The translations under genes and the position numbers were made by a program. The notes under the pieces are model-generated. The model worked only from the letters and a program-made list of their open reading frames with translations. It was not told the origin of the DNA and did no database searches. Below are positions 50,542-60,117 of a DNA stretch of 64,000 bases, one piece after another (position 1 is the first letter of the stretch; the number at the start of each line of letters is the position of its first letter). The stretch spans positions 2,542,001 through 2,606,000 of the forward strand of contig NZ_JARUBH010000009.1 of assembly GCF_029626105.1 (NCBI RefSeq), in the 5' to 3' direction. This DNA is from Solwaraspora sp. WMMD792 (lineage in GTDB: Bacteria > Actinomycetota > Actinomycetes > Mycobacteriales > Micromonosporaceae).

Positions 50542-53007
50542 TCAGCCCTGGTTGGCCCAGTCGCCCAGCGACCAGTCCCGTACCTCGGGCATGTCCTCCA
50601 GGTGCTCCACCACGTACGCCTCGTGCTTGGCGAGCTGCTGCTCGCACCAGACCTTGAGGTCGGCGGCGCCGCGCGGCAGCCGCCGGGCGTTGTTGATCGC
50701 GTCCATCACCAGGTGGTAGCGCGACGCCCGGTTGCGGACCGTCATGTCGAACGGCGTGGTGGTGGTGCCCTCCTCGATGAAGCCCCGCACCCGGAACCGG
50801 TCGGCGTCCGGCCGGCCGTGCACCAGTTGGTGGATGGCACCCGGGTAGCCGTGGAAGGCGAACACCACGTCGACCGAGTCGGTGAACAGCTCGGAGAACA
50901 TCGTCTCGCTCATGCCGTGCGGGTGGTCCTTGGGCCGGGGCAGCCGCATCAGGTTGACCACGTTGACCACCCGGACCTTCATGCCGGGCAGCCGCTGCCG
51001 GAGGATCTGCGCGGCGGCGACGGTCTCCATGGTGACCACGTCGCCGGCGCAGGCCAGCACGATGTCCGGCTCGGAGCTGCCGTCGTCGGTGCCGGCCCAC
51101 TCCCAGATGTCCGCACCCTTGGCACAGTGCTCGACCGCCTCGTCCATGGTCAGCCACTGCAGCTGCGGCTGCTTGTCGATGACGATCAGGTTCACGTACG
51201 ACTTGGACCGCAGGCAGTGGTCGGCCACCGACAGCAGGCAGTTGGCGTCCGGCGGCAGGTAGACCCGCGACACCGTGCCCCGCTGGTTGAGCACCACCTG
51301 GATGAGCCCGGGCCCCTGGTGGGAGAAGCCGTTGTGGTCGTTACGCCAGGCGGTCGAGGTCAACAGGATGTTCAGGCTCGGCACCTTGGCCCGCCACGGC
51401 AGGTGTGCCGCCTCCTGCAGCCACTTGCCGTGCTGCACGGTCTGCGAGGCGCTGACCATGGCGAACGCCTCGTAGGTGGCGAACATGCCGTACCGGCCGG
51501 TCAGGTTGTAGCCCTCCAGCCAGCCGTGGCAGTTGTGTTCGGACAGCACCTCCATCACCCGGCCGTTGCGGCTGATCGCGGTGTCGGTCGGGTACACCTG
51601 CTCCATGAACCCGCGGTCGGAGACGTCGAAGACGGCGCCGAGCCGGTTGCTGTTCGTCTCGTCCGGGCAGAACAGCCGGAACCGGTCCGGGTTGCGGGTG
51701 TAGATGTCGCGCATCAGCTCGCCGAGCTTGCGGGTCGACTCGGCGCGTAGCTGCGCCGGCTGCGGCACGTCGACGGCGTACTCCCGGAAGTCGGGCATGT
51801 CCAGGTCGCGGGTCAGCAGGCCGCCGTTGGCGTGCGGGCTGGCGCTCATCCGCAGGTCGCCGTCGGGGTTGACGCCGGTCACCGTCGCGGTCGGCGAGCC
51901 GTCGGCGTCGAACAGCTCCTCCGGCCGGTACGAGCGCAGCCAGGTCTCCAGGATCGCCAGGTGGTCGGCGTTGTCCCGGACGCCGGACAGCGGCACCTGG
52001 TGCGACCGCCAGGTGCCGGTGACGGTGATGCCGTCGACCTTCTCCGGACCGGTCCAGCCCTTCGGCGACCGCAGGATGATCATCGGCCAGCGGGGGCGGG
52101 AGCCGTCCCAGTCGCCGGAGCGGGCGGCCTCCTGGATCCTGCGGATCTTGCCCCAGGCGTCGGCGAGGGCGGCGGCGAACCGGTAGTGCATCCCGGGCAG
52201 GTCGTCGCCTTCGACCTCGATGACCTCGTACCCGTGGCCTTCCAGCAGCGAACGGACCTCGCCGCGGTCCTTACGCCCCAGCACCGTCGGCCCGGCGATC
52301 TTCGCGCCGTTGAGGTGCAGGATCGGCAGTACGGCGCCGTCGTGGGCCGGGTTGATGAACGAGACGCCCTTCCAGGAGCCTTCCAGCGGGCCGGTCTCCG
52401 CCTCGCCGTCACCGACCACGGCGATGGCCAGCAGGTCCGGGTTGTCCATCACCGCGCCGAACGCGTGCACCAGGACGTAGCCCAGCTCGCCGCCCTCGTG
52501 GATCGAGCCGGGAGTGGTGACCGAGACGTGACTGGGAATGCCACCCGGGCTGGAGAACTGCCGGAACAGCCGCAGCATGCCGGCCTCGTCCCGGGTGACG
52601 TCCGGGTAGATCTCGGTGTACGTGCCCTCCAGGTAGCCGGCGGCGACCAGCGCCGGGCCGCCGTGACCCGGGCCGGTGAGGTAGATCGTCTGCTGCCCGG
52701 TGTGCCGGATCAGCCGGGACACGTGGGCGTAGATCAGCGACAGGCCGGGGCTGGTGCCCCAGTGGCCGAGCAGTCGCGGCTTGATGTGCTCCGAGGCGAG
52801 TGGCTCGCGCAGCAGCGGGTTGCCCCGCAGGTAGATCTGCCCGACGGTCAGGTAGTTGGCGGCCCGCCACCAGGCGTCCAGCTGCGCCAGCTCGACGTCG
52901 TCAGGTGCGGCGAGGACCCGCAGCAGCCCGTCGTCCGCGCCGGCACGGCCAGCCAGGGTCGGGGTGCGCTGATCGGTCACGGCAGTCACGAGCGGATTCC
53001 TCCTCAT
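50542..53007 (-). CDS. Xylulose-5-phosphate/fructose-6-phosphate phosphoketolase
   Basis: 821 residues from an ATG preceded by GGAAG; a GTG five codons upstream is also possible. Full-length phosphoketolase: LAQLDAWWRAANYLTVGQIYLRGNPLLREPL, thiamine-diphosphate/substrate residues in GHWGTSPGLSLIYAHVSRLI and GPGHGGPALVAAGYLEG, GDGEAETGPLEGSWKGVSFINPAHDGAVLPILHLNG, and C-terminal blocks LCPDETNSNRLGAVF and FHGYPGAIHQLVHGR. It splits xylulose 5-phosphate into acetyl phosphate and glyceraldehyde 3-phosphate, using ThDP and phosphate. Confidence 0.96.
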   Translation of the reverse strand: MRRNPLVTAVTDQRTPTLAGRAGADDGLLRVLAAPDDVELAQLDAWWRAANYLTVGQIYLRGNPLLREPLASEHIKPRLLGHWGTSPGLSLIYAHVSRLIRHTGQQTIYLTGPGHGGPALVAAGYLEGTYTEIYPDVTRDEAGMLRLFRQFSSPGGIPSHVSVTTPGSIHEGGELGYVLVHAFGAVMDNPDLLAIAVVGDGEAETGPLEGSWKGVSFINPAHDGAVLPILHLNGAKIAGPTVLGRKDRGEVRSLLEGHGYEVIEVEGDDLPGMHYRFAAALADAWGKIRRIQEAARSGDWDGSRPRWPMIILRSPKGWTGPEKVDGITVTGTWRSHQVPLSGVRDNADHLAILETWLRSYRPEELFDADGSPTATVTGVNPDGDLRMSASPHANGGLLTRDLDMPDFREYAVDVPQPAQLRAESTRKLGELMRDIYTRNPDRFRLFCPDETNSNRLGAVFDVSDRGFMEQVYPTDTAISRNGRVMEVLSEHNCHGWLEGYNLTGRYGMFATYEAFAMVSASQTVQHGKWLQEAAHLPWRAKVPSLNILLTSTAWRNDHNGFSHQGPGLIQVVLNQRGTVSRVYLPPDANCLLSVADHCLRSKSYVNLIVIDKQPQLQWLTMDEAVEHCAKGADIWEWAGTDDGSSEPDIVLACAGDVVTMETVAAAQILRQRLPGMKVRVVNVVNLMRLPRPKDHPHGMSETMFSELFTDSVDVVFAFHGYPGAIHQLVHGRPDADRFRVRGFIEEGTTTTPFDMTVRNRASRYHLVMDAINNARRLPRGAADLKVWCEQQLAKHEAYVVEHLEDMPEVRDWSLGDWANQG

Positions 53008-53283
53008 CAGGGGTACTTCCACGACCGATCGTAGAGGGACGGCTGAGGTTTTTCGCGGCTCCAGTGCCTGTCGGGCAGGGGCACAACGACCCTTGACATG
53101 CCCTTACATGCCCCTGGCCGGGCCGTTGCTGGCCACCGCCGGCGGCCACGGTGAGCTGGAAGGCGACAGTCAGTCGATCGACGTACGGCAGTGTGATTTG
53201 TGCGTCCACAGCCAACTCGACCCGGCCCGTAGTGCCCGACACTTTTCTTGTCAGAGGAGTTTTCGAGTAGGAAGTGATCTGCA

Positions 53284-54276
53284 GTGCGTACCCTCTACGA
53301 CACCGGGTCGGTCCATCCGTTGGACCGCTACGAGTACTACCGAACCGAAGCAACGGCCGAGGTGGCGCCGGTGGAAATCCGTGGCCGATCGTCGCTGTCC
53401 CTCACCGCCGCGATGCGGATCGCCCAGGTCGGCCGATATGAGATCGAGGCGACGAGTTGGCGGTCCGACATCGAAGGCGTGGCGCTCCGGACGCAACGGC
53501 TGATCCGGGCCAGTGATCCGGAGTCCTACCGGATCTGCGTCCTCGTCAGCGGTGAGCTCCGGGTCGAGCAGAACGGTAACCAGGGGCGGTTACGCCTACG
53601 GGACATCGCGCTCTACGACACGTCACGCCCCTGGGACGCCCGGCATGTGCCCGGGCGTACCCCCATGCGGTTGGCGATGGTGACCTTCCCCCGGGCTCTC
53701 GTGCCGGTGTCCGAGGCGGCGGTACGCCCACTCGTCGGCTCGACGCTACCGAGGCGGATGCCGGGACGCGGGCTCGTCGCGGCGTTCCTGGTCGGAATCG
53801 CCGAGGCCGCGGATCCGTCGGCGGACCCCCAGCTCGTCGACGCTCTCGGCGAATGCGTGGGCGGCATCATCCGGCAACGACTCGGCCTACGTCCCGGGAT
53901 CAGCCCGGCCGTGCGCCGGATGCTGCACCGCGCCCACGTCACCGCAGTGATCCGTCGGAAACTCGCCGATCCGCATCTCGACGTGGACGGGATCGCCAGG
54001 GCCGCCAGCATTTCGCCACGCTACCTGTACAGGATCTTCGAAGACACCGGGACGACACCGATGCAGCTCGTCAAGAAACTGCGGCTGACGGGATGCCACC
54101 GCAGCCTGCGCGACCCGGAACTGTCGTCGACCGCCATCAACGAGATCGTTTCCGCGCACGGCTACTCCCGTCCTGACCAGTTCGCCCGAGACTTCAGGCA
54201 ACTGTTCGGCATGTCGGCCACCGAGGTACGTCAGTCGGTCCGGGACCGGTCGGCCGGAGATCGGAATCGGTCATGA
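53284..54276 (+). CDS. AraC-family transcriptional regulator
   Basis: 330 residues from a GTG. The N-terminal ~200 residues are an AraC-binding-like sensor (LRIAQVGRYEIEATSWRSDIEG-type, VSGELRVEQNGNQGRLRLRDIALYDTSRPW). The C-terminal ~100 residues are the double HTH: LADPHLDVDGIARAASISPRYLYRIFEDTGTTPMQLVKKLRLTGCHRSL and INEIVSAHGYSRPDQFARDFRQLFGMSATEVRQ. The 276-bp region upstream contains two close copies of CATGCCC (near 53095-53113), a possible operator. Target genes unknown. Confidence 0.9.
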   Translation: MRTLYDTGSVHPLDRYEYYRTEATAEVAPVEIRGRSSLSLTAAMRIAQVGRYEIEATSWRSDIEGVALRTQRLIRASDPESYRICVLVSGELRVEQNGNQGRLRLRDIALYDTSRPWDARHVPGRTPMRLAMVTFPRALVPVSEAAVRPLVGSTLPRRMPGRGLVAAFLVGIAEAADPSADPQLVDALGECVGGIIRQRLGLRPGISPAVRRMLHRAHVTAVIRRKLADPHLDVDGIARAASISPRYLYRIFEDTGTTPMQLVKKLRLTGCHRSLRDPELSSTAINEIVSAHGYSRPDQFARDFRQLFGMSATEVRQSVRDRSAGDRNRS

Positions 54277-54536
54277 CGACCGGACGAGGGCCGGTCGGAG
54301 GCGAAGGCCGACGCGGACCCGGTGACCGCGCGGACGCTGGCGGCGTTGGCAGCGTCGGAGCGAGCCAGGCGGCCCGGCCCTTGCCGCCGGTCGAGTTCCA
54401 TGTCACCGTCCGGGTCGTGTTGCGCCGCCGAGGAGCCTGGCTACTGCTCGGTGTGGCGATCTGCCGGCTCGCGGACGCCCCGCTCGACGCGGTGACCGCA
54501 GTGGCCGGCACCATCCAGGTGCTCCTGTCCGGTTAG
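54273..54536 (+). CDS. Small hypothetical protein coupled to the AraC regulator
   Basis: 87 residues; its ATG overlaps the AraC stop (ATGA). Gly/Arg/Ala-rich first half, then VEFHVTVRVVLRRRGAWLLLGVAICRLADAPLDAVTAVAGTIQ, possibly a short hydrophobic helix. Its TAG stop lies inside the first unit of a tandem repeat. No family recognised. Confidence 0.45.
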   Translation: MTTGRGPVGGEGRRGPGDRADAGGVGSVGASQAARPLPPVEFHVTVRVVLRRRGAWLLLGVAICRLADAPLDAVTAVAGTIQVLLSG

Positions 54537-54590
54537 CCGCCATGCCTGCCCGGTTAGCCGCCACGCCTGCCGGTTAGCCGCCACGCCTGC
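54529..54590. repeat. Tandem repeat, three ~21-bp units
   Basis: CCGGTTAGCCGCCATGCCTGC, then the same with one change, then a 20-bp copy. The first unit contains the stop codon of the preceding small gene. The remaining ~140 bp to the tRNA hold no gene. Confidence 0.85.
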
Positions 54591-54732
54591 CGACAGCGCC
54601 GTCAGCACGGTTGTGCATGATCCACTCCCTTCGTGTACAGTCTTGCCCCGTGCGGCCCTCAGCCGCCGGCCCCACGGTGTCGACGTCCGGCTGTCGACCT
54701 ACCGGATGGGGGCGGTAGAGTGGTCCGGGCAG

Positions 54733-54819
54733 GTCCGGGTGGCGGAATGGCAGACGCGCTAGCTTGAGGTGCTAGTGCCCGTATAGGGCGTGGGGGTTCA
54801 AGTCCCCCCTCGGACACCA
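54733..54819 (+). tRNA. tRNA-Leu (anticodon GAG)
   Basis: 87 nt including an encoded CCA end. The acceptor stem GTCCGGG pairs with CTCGGAC (one G-T pair). The anticodon stem CTAGC/GCTAG encloses the loop TTGAGGT, giving anticodon GAG. A long variable arm (GCCCGTATAGGGC region) and the T-arm GGGGGTTCAAGTCCCCC are normal for class II tRNA-Leu. Confidence 0.95.
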
Positions 54820-55276
54820 GTTCTGGTGGAATTTTACTGATCGTGAGTCGGACTCGACTCCGCAGCTGTGCACGCACGACATACCCGCTGTAACAGGTGA
54901 TCGTCGGCACCGGCGAGCCGCACATCGCTACCGGCGCGCAGCGGCGTGCTCCCGGTTGGACCGGCCATGACATCACCTCGTCGCCGCGACCGTGAGCAGC
55001 TCATCGACGCCTTCATCCCCACCCCGATGCCCAACCGACCGCGACCCCGCCCGGTACCGGGTGAAAGCCGGCAAGCAGCGCGGGCCATGGCCGAGCTTCG
55101 TTCCCGTACCCTCGCCGATAGGGAGGAGAACCCGCTTGCGCCAGGCGTTCGGCGTACGCGACGGTATCGGCGCCTGCGGCGAGACACGCGATGTTTCCGG
55201 GGTGGCCGTGGCGCGGGATCTGCTCCGTCGTAAACGATCTCGGCGCAACCGCCGCGTGCACTCTGGAGGTTGACGT
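54820..55276. other. Gap of 457 bp after tRNA-Leu with one weak ORF
   Basis: A possible 88-residue rightward frame from the ATG at 54967 to 55233 (MTSPRRRDREQLIDAFIPT..., very Arg/Pro-rich, later RRTRRYRRLRR) has no recognised family and its second half looks non-coding. tRNA 3' ends are frequent integration sites, but I see no integrase and no direct repeat of the tRNA end here. Confidence 0.3.
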
Positions 55277-56152
55277 ATGAAGCCCGCCGCCCAGGTGGCA
55301 TGGTCGGCCACGATCGCGGCGCGGATGATCGAGGCCCTCGCACACGGCTCTGCTGCCGGTGGTGACGCCGACGGGGACCGGCTGGCGAAGACAGTCGCGG
55401 CGTACGCCGGGCTCGGTCCCTCCGACGTCGCCGAGATCCGCGGCAGCGTTGCGCGGGGCCGGGAGAGCCGGCAGAACCTCGTCGCGGCAGCCGCCGACTG
55501 GGCGACGCCGATCGACGAGGCGCTCACCGCCGGCCGCGACCTGCCACCGGCGCTGGCCGCGCTTGTCGACGGCGTCACGCCGGCGACCCTGGACCCGCTG
55601 GCGGGTGAGGTCTACGCCCGGGTATCGGCCGCGCGGGCCGCCGACACCCGCGATGAGGCCCGGTACCGCCGGCTCCACGCACGGTCCGAGCGCGTCGAAG
55701 CCGGAGAGCGTGCCGCGGACGCTGCCCGGCAGGCCGATCTCGGCGCGGTCCAATGGCGCTACCGCCCGTTCGTCGGCCCTTTCGTGCTGATCGGCATCCT
55801 CCTGACGGCACAAGCGGCCATTCCTGGGCTGGTGCTTTCGTGGTACTTCGGTCTGGGCGCGGTACCCATCGCTGCGGCCGCCGCCTGGGCCGTGGTGTGG
55901 ATTCGCCGGCACTCGATGCTGCTGCTCCATGACGGCGGCCTCGTGGTGACCGGCGTGACCGGGCGCCTGCGGATGATGGCCACCTGGCACCAGATCGCCG
56001 GCATCGACGGGTGGTCGGCAGCCACGTGGGTGTACACGTGGGTCAACTACACCGTGACCCTGCGGTCGGGCCAACGGATCCGTTTCATCGCCGCCGCGAA
56101 AAGCGATGATCCGGACCTGGTATACACGGTGAACCGCGTTCTGCACGGATAA
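55277..56152 (+). CDS. Membrane protein of unknown function
   Basis: 291 residues with a good ribosome site (GGAGG). The N-terminal ~170 residues are soluble, helical and Ala/Arg/Asp-rich. Two membrane spans follow (PFVLIGILLTAQAAIPGLVLSW and GAVPIAAAAAWAVVWI), then a ~90-residue C-terminal domain (MLLLHDGGLVVTGVTGRLRMMATWHQIAGIDGW...VTLRSGQRIRFIAAAKSDD) that resembles a PH-like fold. No named family recognised. Confidence 0.65.
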   Translation: MKPAAQVAWSATIAARMIEALAHGSAAGGDADGDRLAKTVAAYAGLGPSDVAEIRGSVARGRESRQNLVAAAADWATPIDEALTAGRDLPPALAALVDGVTPATLDPLAGEVYARVSAARAADTRDEARYRRLHARSERVEAGERAADAARQADLGAVQWRYRPFVGPFVLIGILLTAQAAIPGLVLSWYFGLGAVPIAAAAAWAVVWIRRHSMLLLHDGGLVVTGVTGRLRMMATWHQIAGIDGWSAATWVYTWVNYTVTLRSGQRIRFIAAAKSDDPDLVYTVNRVLHG

Positions 56153-56252
56153 GACCTTGGATGGTCAGATTGTGTCGGATTCGAGGGTGAGTTCGGTGTG
56201 TGTGAGGGACCCGTCGAGTTGCTGGTGGGCGGCGGCGGCACCCAGCCCTGTT

Positions 56253-57347
56253 TCACGCCGGTACGGCGAAGTCGGGCACGTTGATCGTGGGATGCTCGGC
56301 GAGTACGGCACGTGCCAGCGCGTACTCCTCCTCGCGCAGCACCGGTGTCTCGGTGCGCTGGCGGCTGGCCCGGGACAGCGCCGTGCCCTCCTGGGAGTCG
56401 GCCGCGAACGTTTGGTAGGCGGCGTCGATCTCGTCGGCGGGCAGTCCACAGAATGCCAGCACCGCGGCCAGCGTCGCCGACAGATCTGCGGTGAGGTCCT
56501 CGTAGCGAACCGGCCGCAGCGGCACGCCGGCCCGGCCCAGCCGCAGGCAGGCCTCCATCGCGGAAAGCCAGGTGAGCAGGTACGCCTCGACCGGGGCGGG
56601 TTGGCGCTGGTGCCGGACGGCGAAGGGCATCAGCAGCGGCGCCTGTGCGGTGACGTACCGCAGGAACGTCTGCTGATCCTGGGGACCGGACAGGTGCGGG
56701 GTGAAGCCCTCGTGCATCGACTCCAGCCACCGTTCGGCGTGCCGGTAGAGAAAGATGCCACGGGCGTCGGGGAAGACCTGCTGGAACAGGTCGGCGAGTT
56801 GGATGCCGCTGGCGCGGAACTTGACGGCCAGCGTCCCGGTTCCCCGCCCGAGCAGCCGGGCGCAGCTGCGGAGCAGCTTCGCGTACTCGTCGTCACGGGT
56901 GGGATCCTCGTGCCGCGACACGGCGATCTGGGTGAAGACGTCGGGCTCGGAATAGCTGCGGACGCCGGTCACCGCACCGAGCGCGTGGCTGAGGGCGGTG
57001 GAGCCGCAGCGACCCACGGAGTAGACCAGGATCGGCCGCACCGGGTCCGGCACCTCCTCGGCGATCCGGTGCAGCGTCTCGTACGGCACGGTGAACAGTC
57101 GCCGCGCGTTCCGGTACTGGGCGAGGTAGACGAATGGCGCCCTGGTCAGGTCGACGTCTGGGGCGGTCTCGACGAAGTACGCCAGCTGGTCGTCGATGTC
57201 GAGGCAGTAGAGACTGACGTCCGGTCGGTGCAGCAGGTCCCGCGCCGGGAGCTGCCCGTCCGCGCGTGTCACGAAGTTCTGCGGTACGGCGGGGAAGAAC
57301 TCGCCCGGAGCCACCTTGTCGACGATCCGTAGCACCTGCGCGATCAT
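56253..57347 (-). CDS. PAPS-dependent sulfotransferase family protein
   Basis: 364 residues. The 5'-phosphosulfate-binding loop is ILVYSVGRCGSTALSHALG (residues ~105-123). The second PAPS region is KFRASGIQLADLFQQVFPDARGIFLYRHAERWLESM, followed by LRPVRYEDLTADLSATLAAVLAFCGLP, typical of sulfotransferases. A ~95-residue N-terminal extension precedes the fold. The start overlaps the glycosyltransferase stop by 4 nt. It probably adds a sulfate to the product of the adjacent NRPS cluster (inference from context). Confidence 0.82.
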   Translation of the reverse strand: MIAQVLRIVDKVAPGEFFPAVPQNFVTRADGQLPARDLLHRPDVSLYCLDIDDQLAYFVETAPDVDLTRAPFVYLAQYRNARRLFTVPYETLHRIAEEVPDPVRPILVYSVGRCGSTALSHALGAVTGVRSYSEPDVFTQIAVSRHEDPTRDDEYAKLLRSCARLLGRGTGTLAVKFRASGIQLADLFQQVFPDARGIFLYRHAERWLESMHEGFTPHLSGPQDQQTFLRYVTAQAPLLMPFAVRHQRQPAPVEAYLLTWLSAMEACLRLGRAGVPLRPVRYEDLTADLSATLAAVLAFCGLPADEIDAAYQTFAADSQEGTALSRASRQRTETPVLREEEYALARAVLAEHPTINVPDFAVPA

Positions 57348-58708
57348 GCCGTCTCCCGTGGTCGTTCGACGCGGCCGGCGAGCTCGCGCAACAGGTCCGC
57401 CGCGCGCTCCACCCCACCAGCCTTACGGCTCTGCTCGCCCCAGTACCGGCTGCGCTGCCGGAAACCGTCCTCCGACAGCAGCCGGAGCAGCTTGTCGGCG
57501 ACCTCGTCCGGGTCCACCGTGGGCGGGTCGTCGAGAGCCAGTCCGACGCCCGCGTCGACGGCCCGGGCCGCGATGTCGTAGCAGTCCAGCCAGAACGGGG
57601 TGAGCAGCATCGGTTGCCCGAAGTGGACGCCTTCGTGGAAGCCGTTCGCCCCGCCGTGGCAGACGAAGGCCCGTACGTGCGGGTGGGCGAGCACGGCCAG
57701 TTGGGACGGAATCCACTCCTCGGTGCGGACGTGCGGGGGCAGTGGCTTGGACAGCGCCGCGCGCTGGTCGGCCGGGAGTTTCCACAGCACCCGGTGTCGC
57801 GGGCCGATCCGGTCCAGTGCCTCGGCGAACGCGTCAAGCTGGGCGGTTGAGAGGGTGGCGAGGGTACCCAGGCCGACGTAGACCACGCTGGGATGCTGGT
57901 CCAGCCAGGCGGTCAGTTCGTCGACGGGCTGGCCGGGCCGGGTGACGTCGGTGGGCACGATCGCGCCCAACAGGTGCAGGTGGTCCGGCGCGGGAAAGGG
58001 ATACTCCAGCCCGAACACCGTGTAGCCGAAGACAGCGGCCGCGGCGGCGGCGTGCTTCGCGGGGTCGCCGGACGCGTTGGCCAGCCCCAGGGTCCGGCGC
58101 CGCCGGGTCGGTCCGGCCACCGCGCGCAGCAGCGCCAGGTGCAACCGTACGCGGAACAGCGCATTGGTCAACTGCTGTGTCCTGGTCAGCCGGCGCGGCA
58201 GCCCGGAGGTGGGCGTCGGATAGTTCCACGGCAGACGGCTCAGGTAGACGGCACTTACCGGATAGGGCACGCTCAGCACGAAGGGCACGCCTGCGGTGGT
58301 CGCCGCGTCGAGCGCACCGAGGTTCATTACGTCGATGACCATCAATCGTGGGTTGACCCGATCGATGTGGTCCAGGGTCCGCTGGTAGACCTGCGCGGTG
58401 GCATCGGCCGTACGCATGGTCCGGGCGAGTGCGGCCACGCCGGCGGTGCTACGTGGCCCCCGGGCCATCGCGGCGTACAGCCCGCCGTCGATCCGCACGG
58501 GGGTGTCTGCGCCGGGAAGGTACCGCAGCGGGCTGCCGATCGTTGCCGACTCGACCCGGTGCCGGGCCTCGGCGTCGACGCTGAACCAGAGGTCGGGTTC
58601 CCCCCGTCGGGACATCTCGGCGGCAATGGTCAGCAGCGGGTTGAGCTGTCCAGGGTGGGACGAGCTGGCGAACATGATCGGTCGGGGCGACGGCGCGGGC
58701 CCGATCAT
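57344..58708 (-). CDS. Glycosyltransferase, GT1/MGT type
   Basis: 454 residues with two Rossmann halves. The N-terminus has IMFASSSHPGQLNPLLTIAAEMSRRG with the conserved acceptor-side His/Gly. The C-terminus has VVYVGLGTLATLSTAQLDAF, HVRTEEWIPSQLAVLAHPHVRAFVCHGGANGFHEGVHFGQPMLLTPFWLDCYDIAARAVDAGVGLAL, the nucleotide-sugar-binding signature (HGG..G..E....G.P....P...D). It transfers a sugar to a small molecule, here likely the NRPS product. Coupled by 4-nt overlaps to P450 and sulfotransferase genes. Confidence 0.9.
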   Translation of the reverse strand: MIGPAPSPRPIMFASSSHPGQLNPLLTIAAEMSRRGEPDLWFSVDAEARHRVESATIGSPLRYLPGADTPVRIDGGLYAAMARGPRSTAGVAALARTMRTADATAQVYQRTLDHIDRVNPRLMVIDVMNLGALDAATTAGVPFVLSVPYPVSAVYLSRLPWNYPTPTSGLPRRLTRTQQLTNALFRVRLHLALLRAVAGPTRRRRTLGLANASGDPAKHAAAAAAVFGYTVFGLEYPFPAPDHLHLLGAIVPTDVTRPGQPVDELTAWLDQHPSVVYVGLGTLATLSTAQLDAFAEALDRIGPRHRVLWKLPADQRAALSKPLPPHVRTEEWIPSQLAVLAHPHVRAFVCHGGANGFHEGVHFGQPMLLTPFWLDCYDIAARAVDAGVGLALDDPPTVDPDEVADKLLRLLSEDGFRQRSRYWGEQSRKAGGVERAADLLRELAGRVERPRETA

Positions 58709-60117
58709 GACCGCAACCGCACCGGCAGGTGGTCGTAGCCACGTAGGACGCGGGTCGGTCGACGCCGTGGCACGCCGCCGAGCGCCAGGTCGGGGTACCG
58801 CTCGAACAGGCTACGCAGCCCGATCTCGCCTTCGAGCCGGGCCAGGCTGGCACCGAGGCAGTAGTGCGCACCGCTGGAGAAGGAGAGGTGGTCGCGCGCG
58901 TTGAGCCGGGTCACGTCAAAGCGGTCCGGATCGGCGAAGATGGCCGGGTCCCGGTTGGCCCCGCCCAGCATCGGTATCACGATCTCGCCCCGGCGTAGCC
59001 GTACACCGGCCACCTCGGTGTCGGCCCGGCAGTACCGGCCGGTCGTCTGCACCGGGGAGTCGTAGCGCAGGATCTCCTCCACCGCGGTGGGCCACCGGTG
59101 CGGCTCGGCACGCAGCAGGGCGAGTTGTTCGGGGTGAGCCAGCAGCAGCGCCGTGCCCGTGCCGAGGAGGTTCACGGTCGTCTCGAAGCCCGCAGCCATG
59201 AGCAGTCCGGCGAGAGCGACCAGTTCGTCCTCGGTCAGTCGTTCACCCTCGCTGTTCGGCAGCACCAGTTGGCTCAGCAGGTCATCACCGGGGTCGGCGC
59301 GCAGGTTGGCGAAGTGTCCCCGCAGCCAATCGTTCAGCTGCCGGGTTCCCGCCTCGACGCGCCGAAACTGGCCGAGGGACAGTCCCAGGTCCAATGCTGG
59401 CGATACGGCGGCGCCCCAGTCCAGAAAGCGTTGCCGCAACTGTGCCGGTACGCCGAGGATCTCCGCGATCATGGTGACCGGTAGCAGGCTGGCGTAGTGC
59501 GTGACCAGGTCCACCGGCCGGCCGTCCGGCGCGGCCCGCCCCAGTTCGTCGAGCAGGTCGGCGCAGTGTCGCTCGACCCGGGGTCGGAGGCTCTCGACCG
59601 CCCGCGCGGTGAAGACCTTGACGACGAGCCGGCGGTAACGGGTGTGCTCGGGTGGGTCGGTGACGAGCATCGACGGCGGGTCGATCGGCCCGACCGGCAT
59701 CCGGCGTCGGCCGAGGTCGCGCAGCATCGCGATCGGGGCGGGCAACGGCAACGTGTCCGGATCGACACTGAATGCGTCGCTGCGGAGCACCTCGGTGGCC
59801 ACGTCGTGCCGTGCGGTGCTCCACGTCAGGTGGCCACCTACGAGCGCACCGGTCTGGCGGACCTGGCGGTAGAACGGGTACGGGTCCTCGCGAATCATCG
59901 GGTCCAGGAAGTGGCGGACCTGTGGATCATCCCGGCGTGCTGCGGCGGCGACGCTGAGCCGCAGCAGTCCGTGCCGGGTCGCCCACCGGAGGAAGGTTCC
60001 TGGCCCGGCCCTCGGCACTCCCCTCGTCCGGTGCGCGATGCCGGCCCCAGATCGTCGATCCGACGAGTCCACCCGCCCCATTCCCTTCCAAAACCGCTGG
60101 TGACCAGAGCCGAACAC
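58705..60117 (-). CDS. Cytochrome P450
   Basis: Up to 470 residues; the Met at 60081 or the GTG at 60072 are alternative starts that remove 12-15 residues. I-helix LAGLLMAAGFETTVNLLG, ExxR motif PTAVEEILRYDSPVQTTGR, and heme loop FSSGAHYCLGASLARLEGEIGLRSLFERYPDLAL with the Cys ligand. It is of the bacterial class that hydroxylates or couples antibiotic scaffolds. First gene of the P450-GT-sulfotransferase operon, divergent from the NRPS. Confidence 0.92.
   Translation of the reverse strand: MFGSGHQRFWKGMGRVDSSDRRSGAGIAHRTRGVPRAGPGTFLRWATRHGLLRLSVAAAARRDDPQVRHFLDPMIREDPYPFYRQVRQTGALVGGHLTWSTARHDVATEVLRSDAFSVDPDTLPLPAPIAMLRDLGRRRMPVGPIDPPSMLVTDPPEHTRYRRLVVKVFTARAVESLRPRVERHCADLLDELGRAAPDGRPVDLVTHYASLLPVTMIAEILGVPAQLRQRFLDWGAAVSPALDLGLSLGQFRRVEAGTRQLNDWLRGHFANLRADPGDDLLSQLVLPNSEGERLTEDELVALAGLLMAAGFETTVNLLGTGTALLLAHPEQLALLRAEPHRWPTAVEEILRYDSPVQTTGRYCRADTEVAGVRLRRGEIVIPMLGGANRDPAIFADPDRFDVTRLNARDHLSFSSGAHYCLGASLARLEGEIGLRSLFERYPDLALGGVPRRRPTRVLRGYDHLPVRLRS

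Noticed and set aside
54733-55276. Integrative element at tRNA-Leu
   Set aside because: No integrase, no direct repeat of the tRNA 3' end and no conjugation genes follow.
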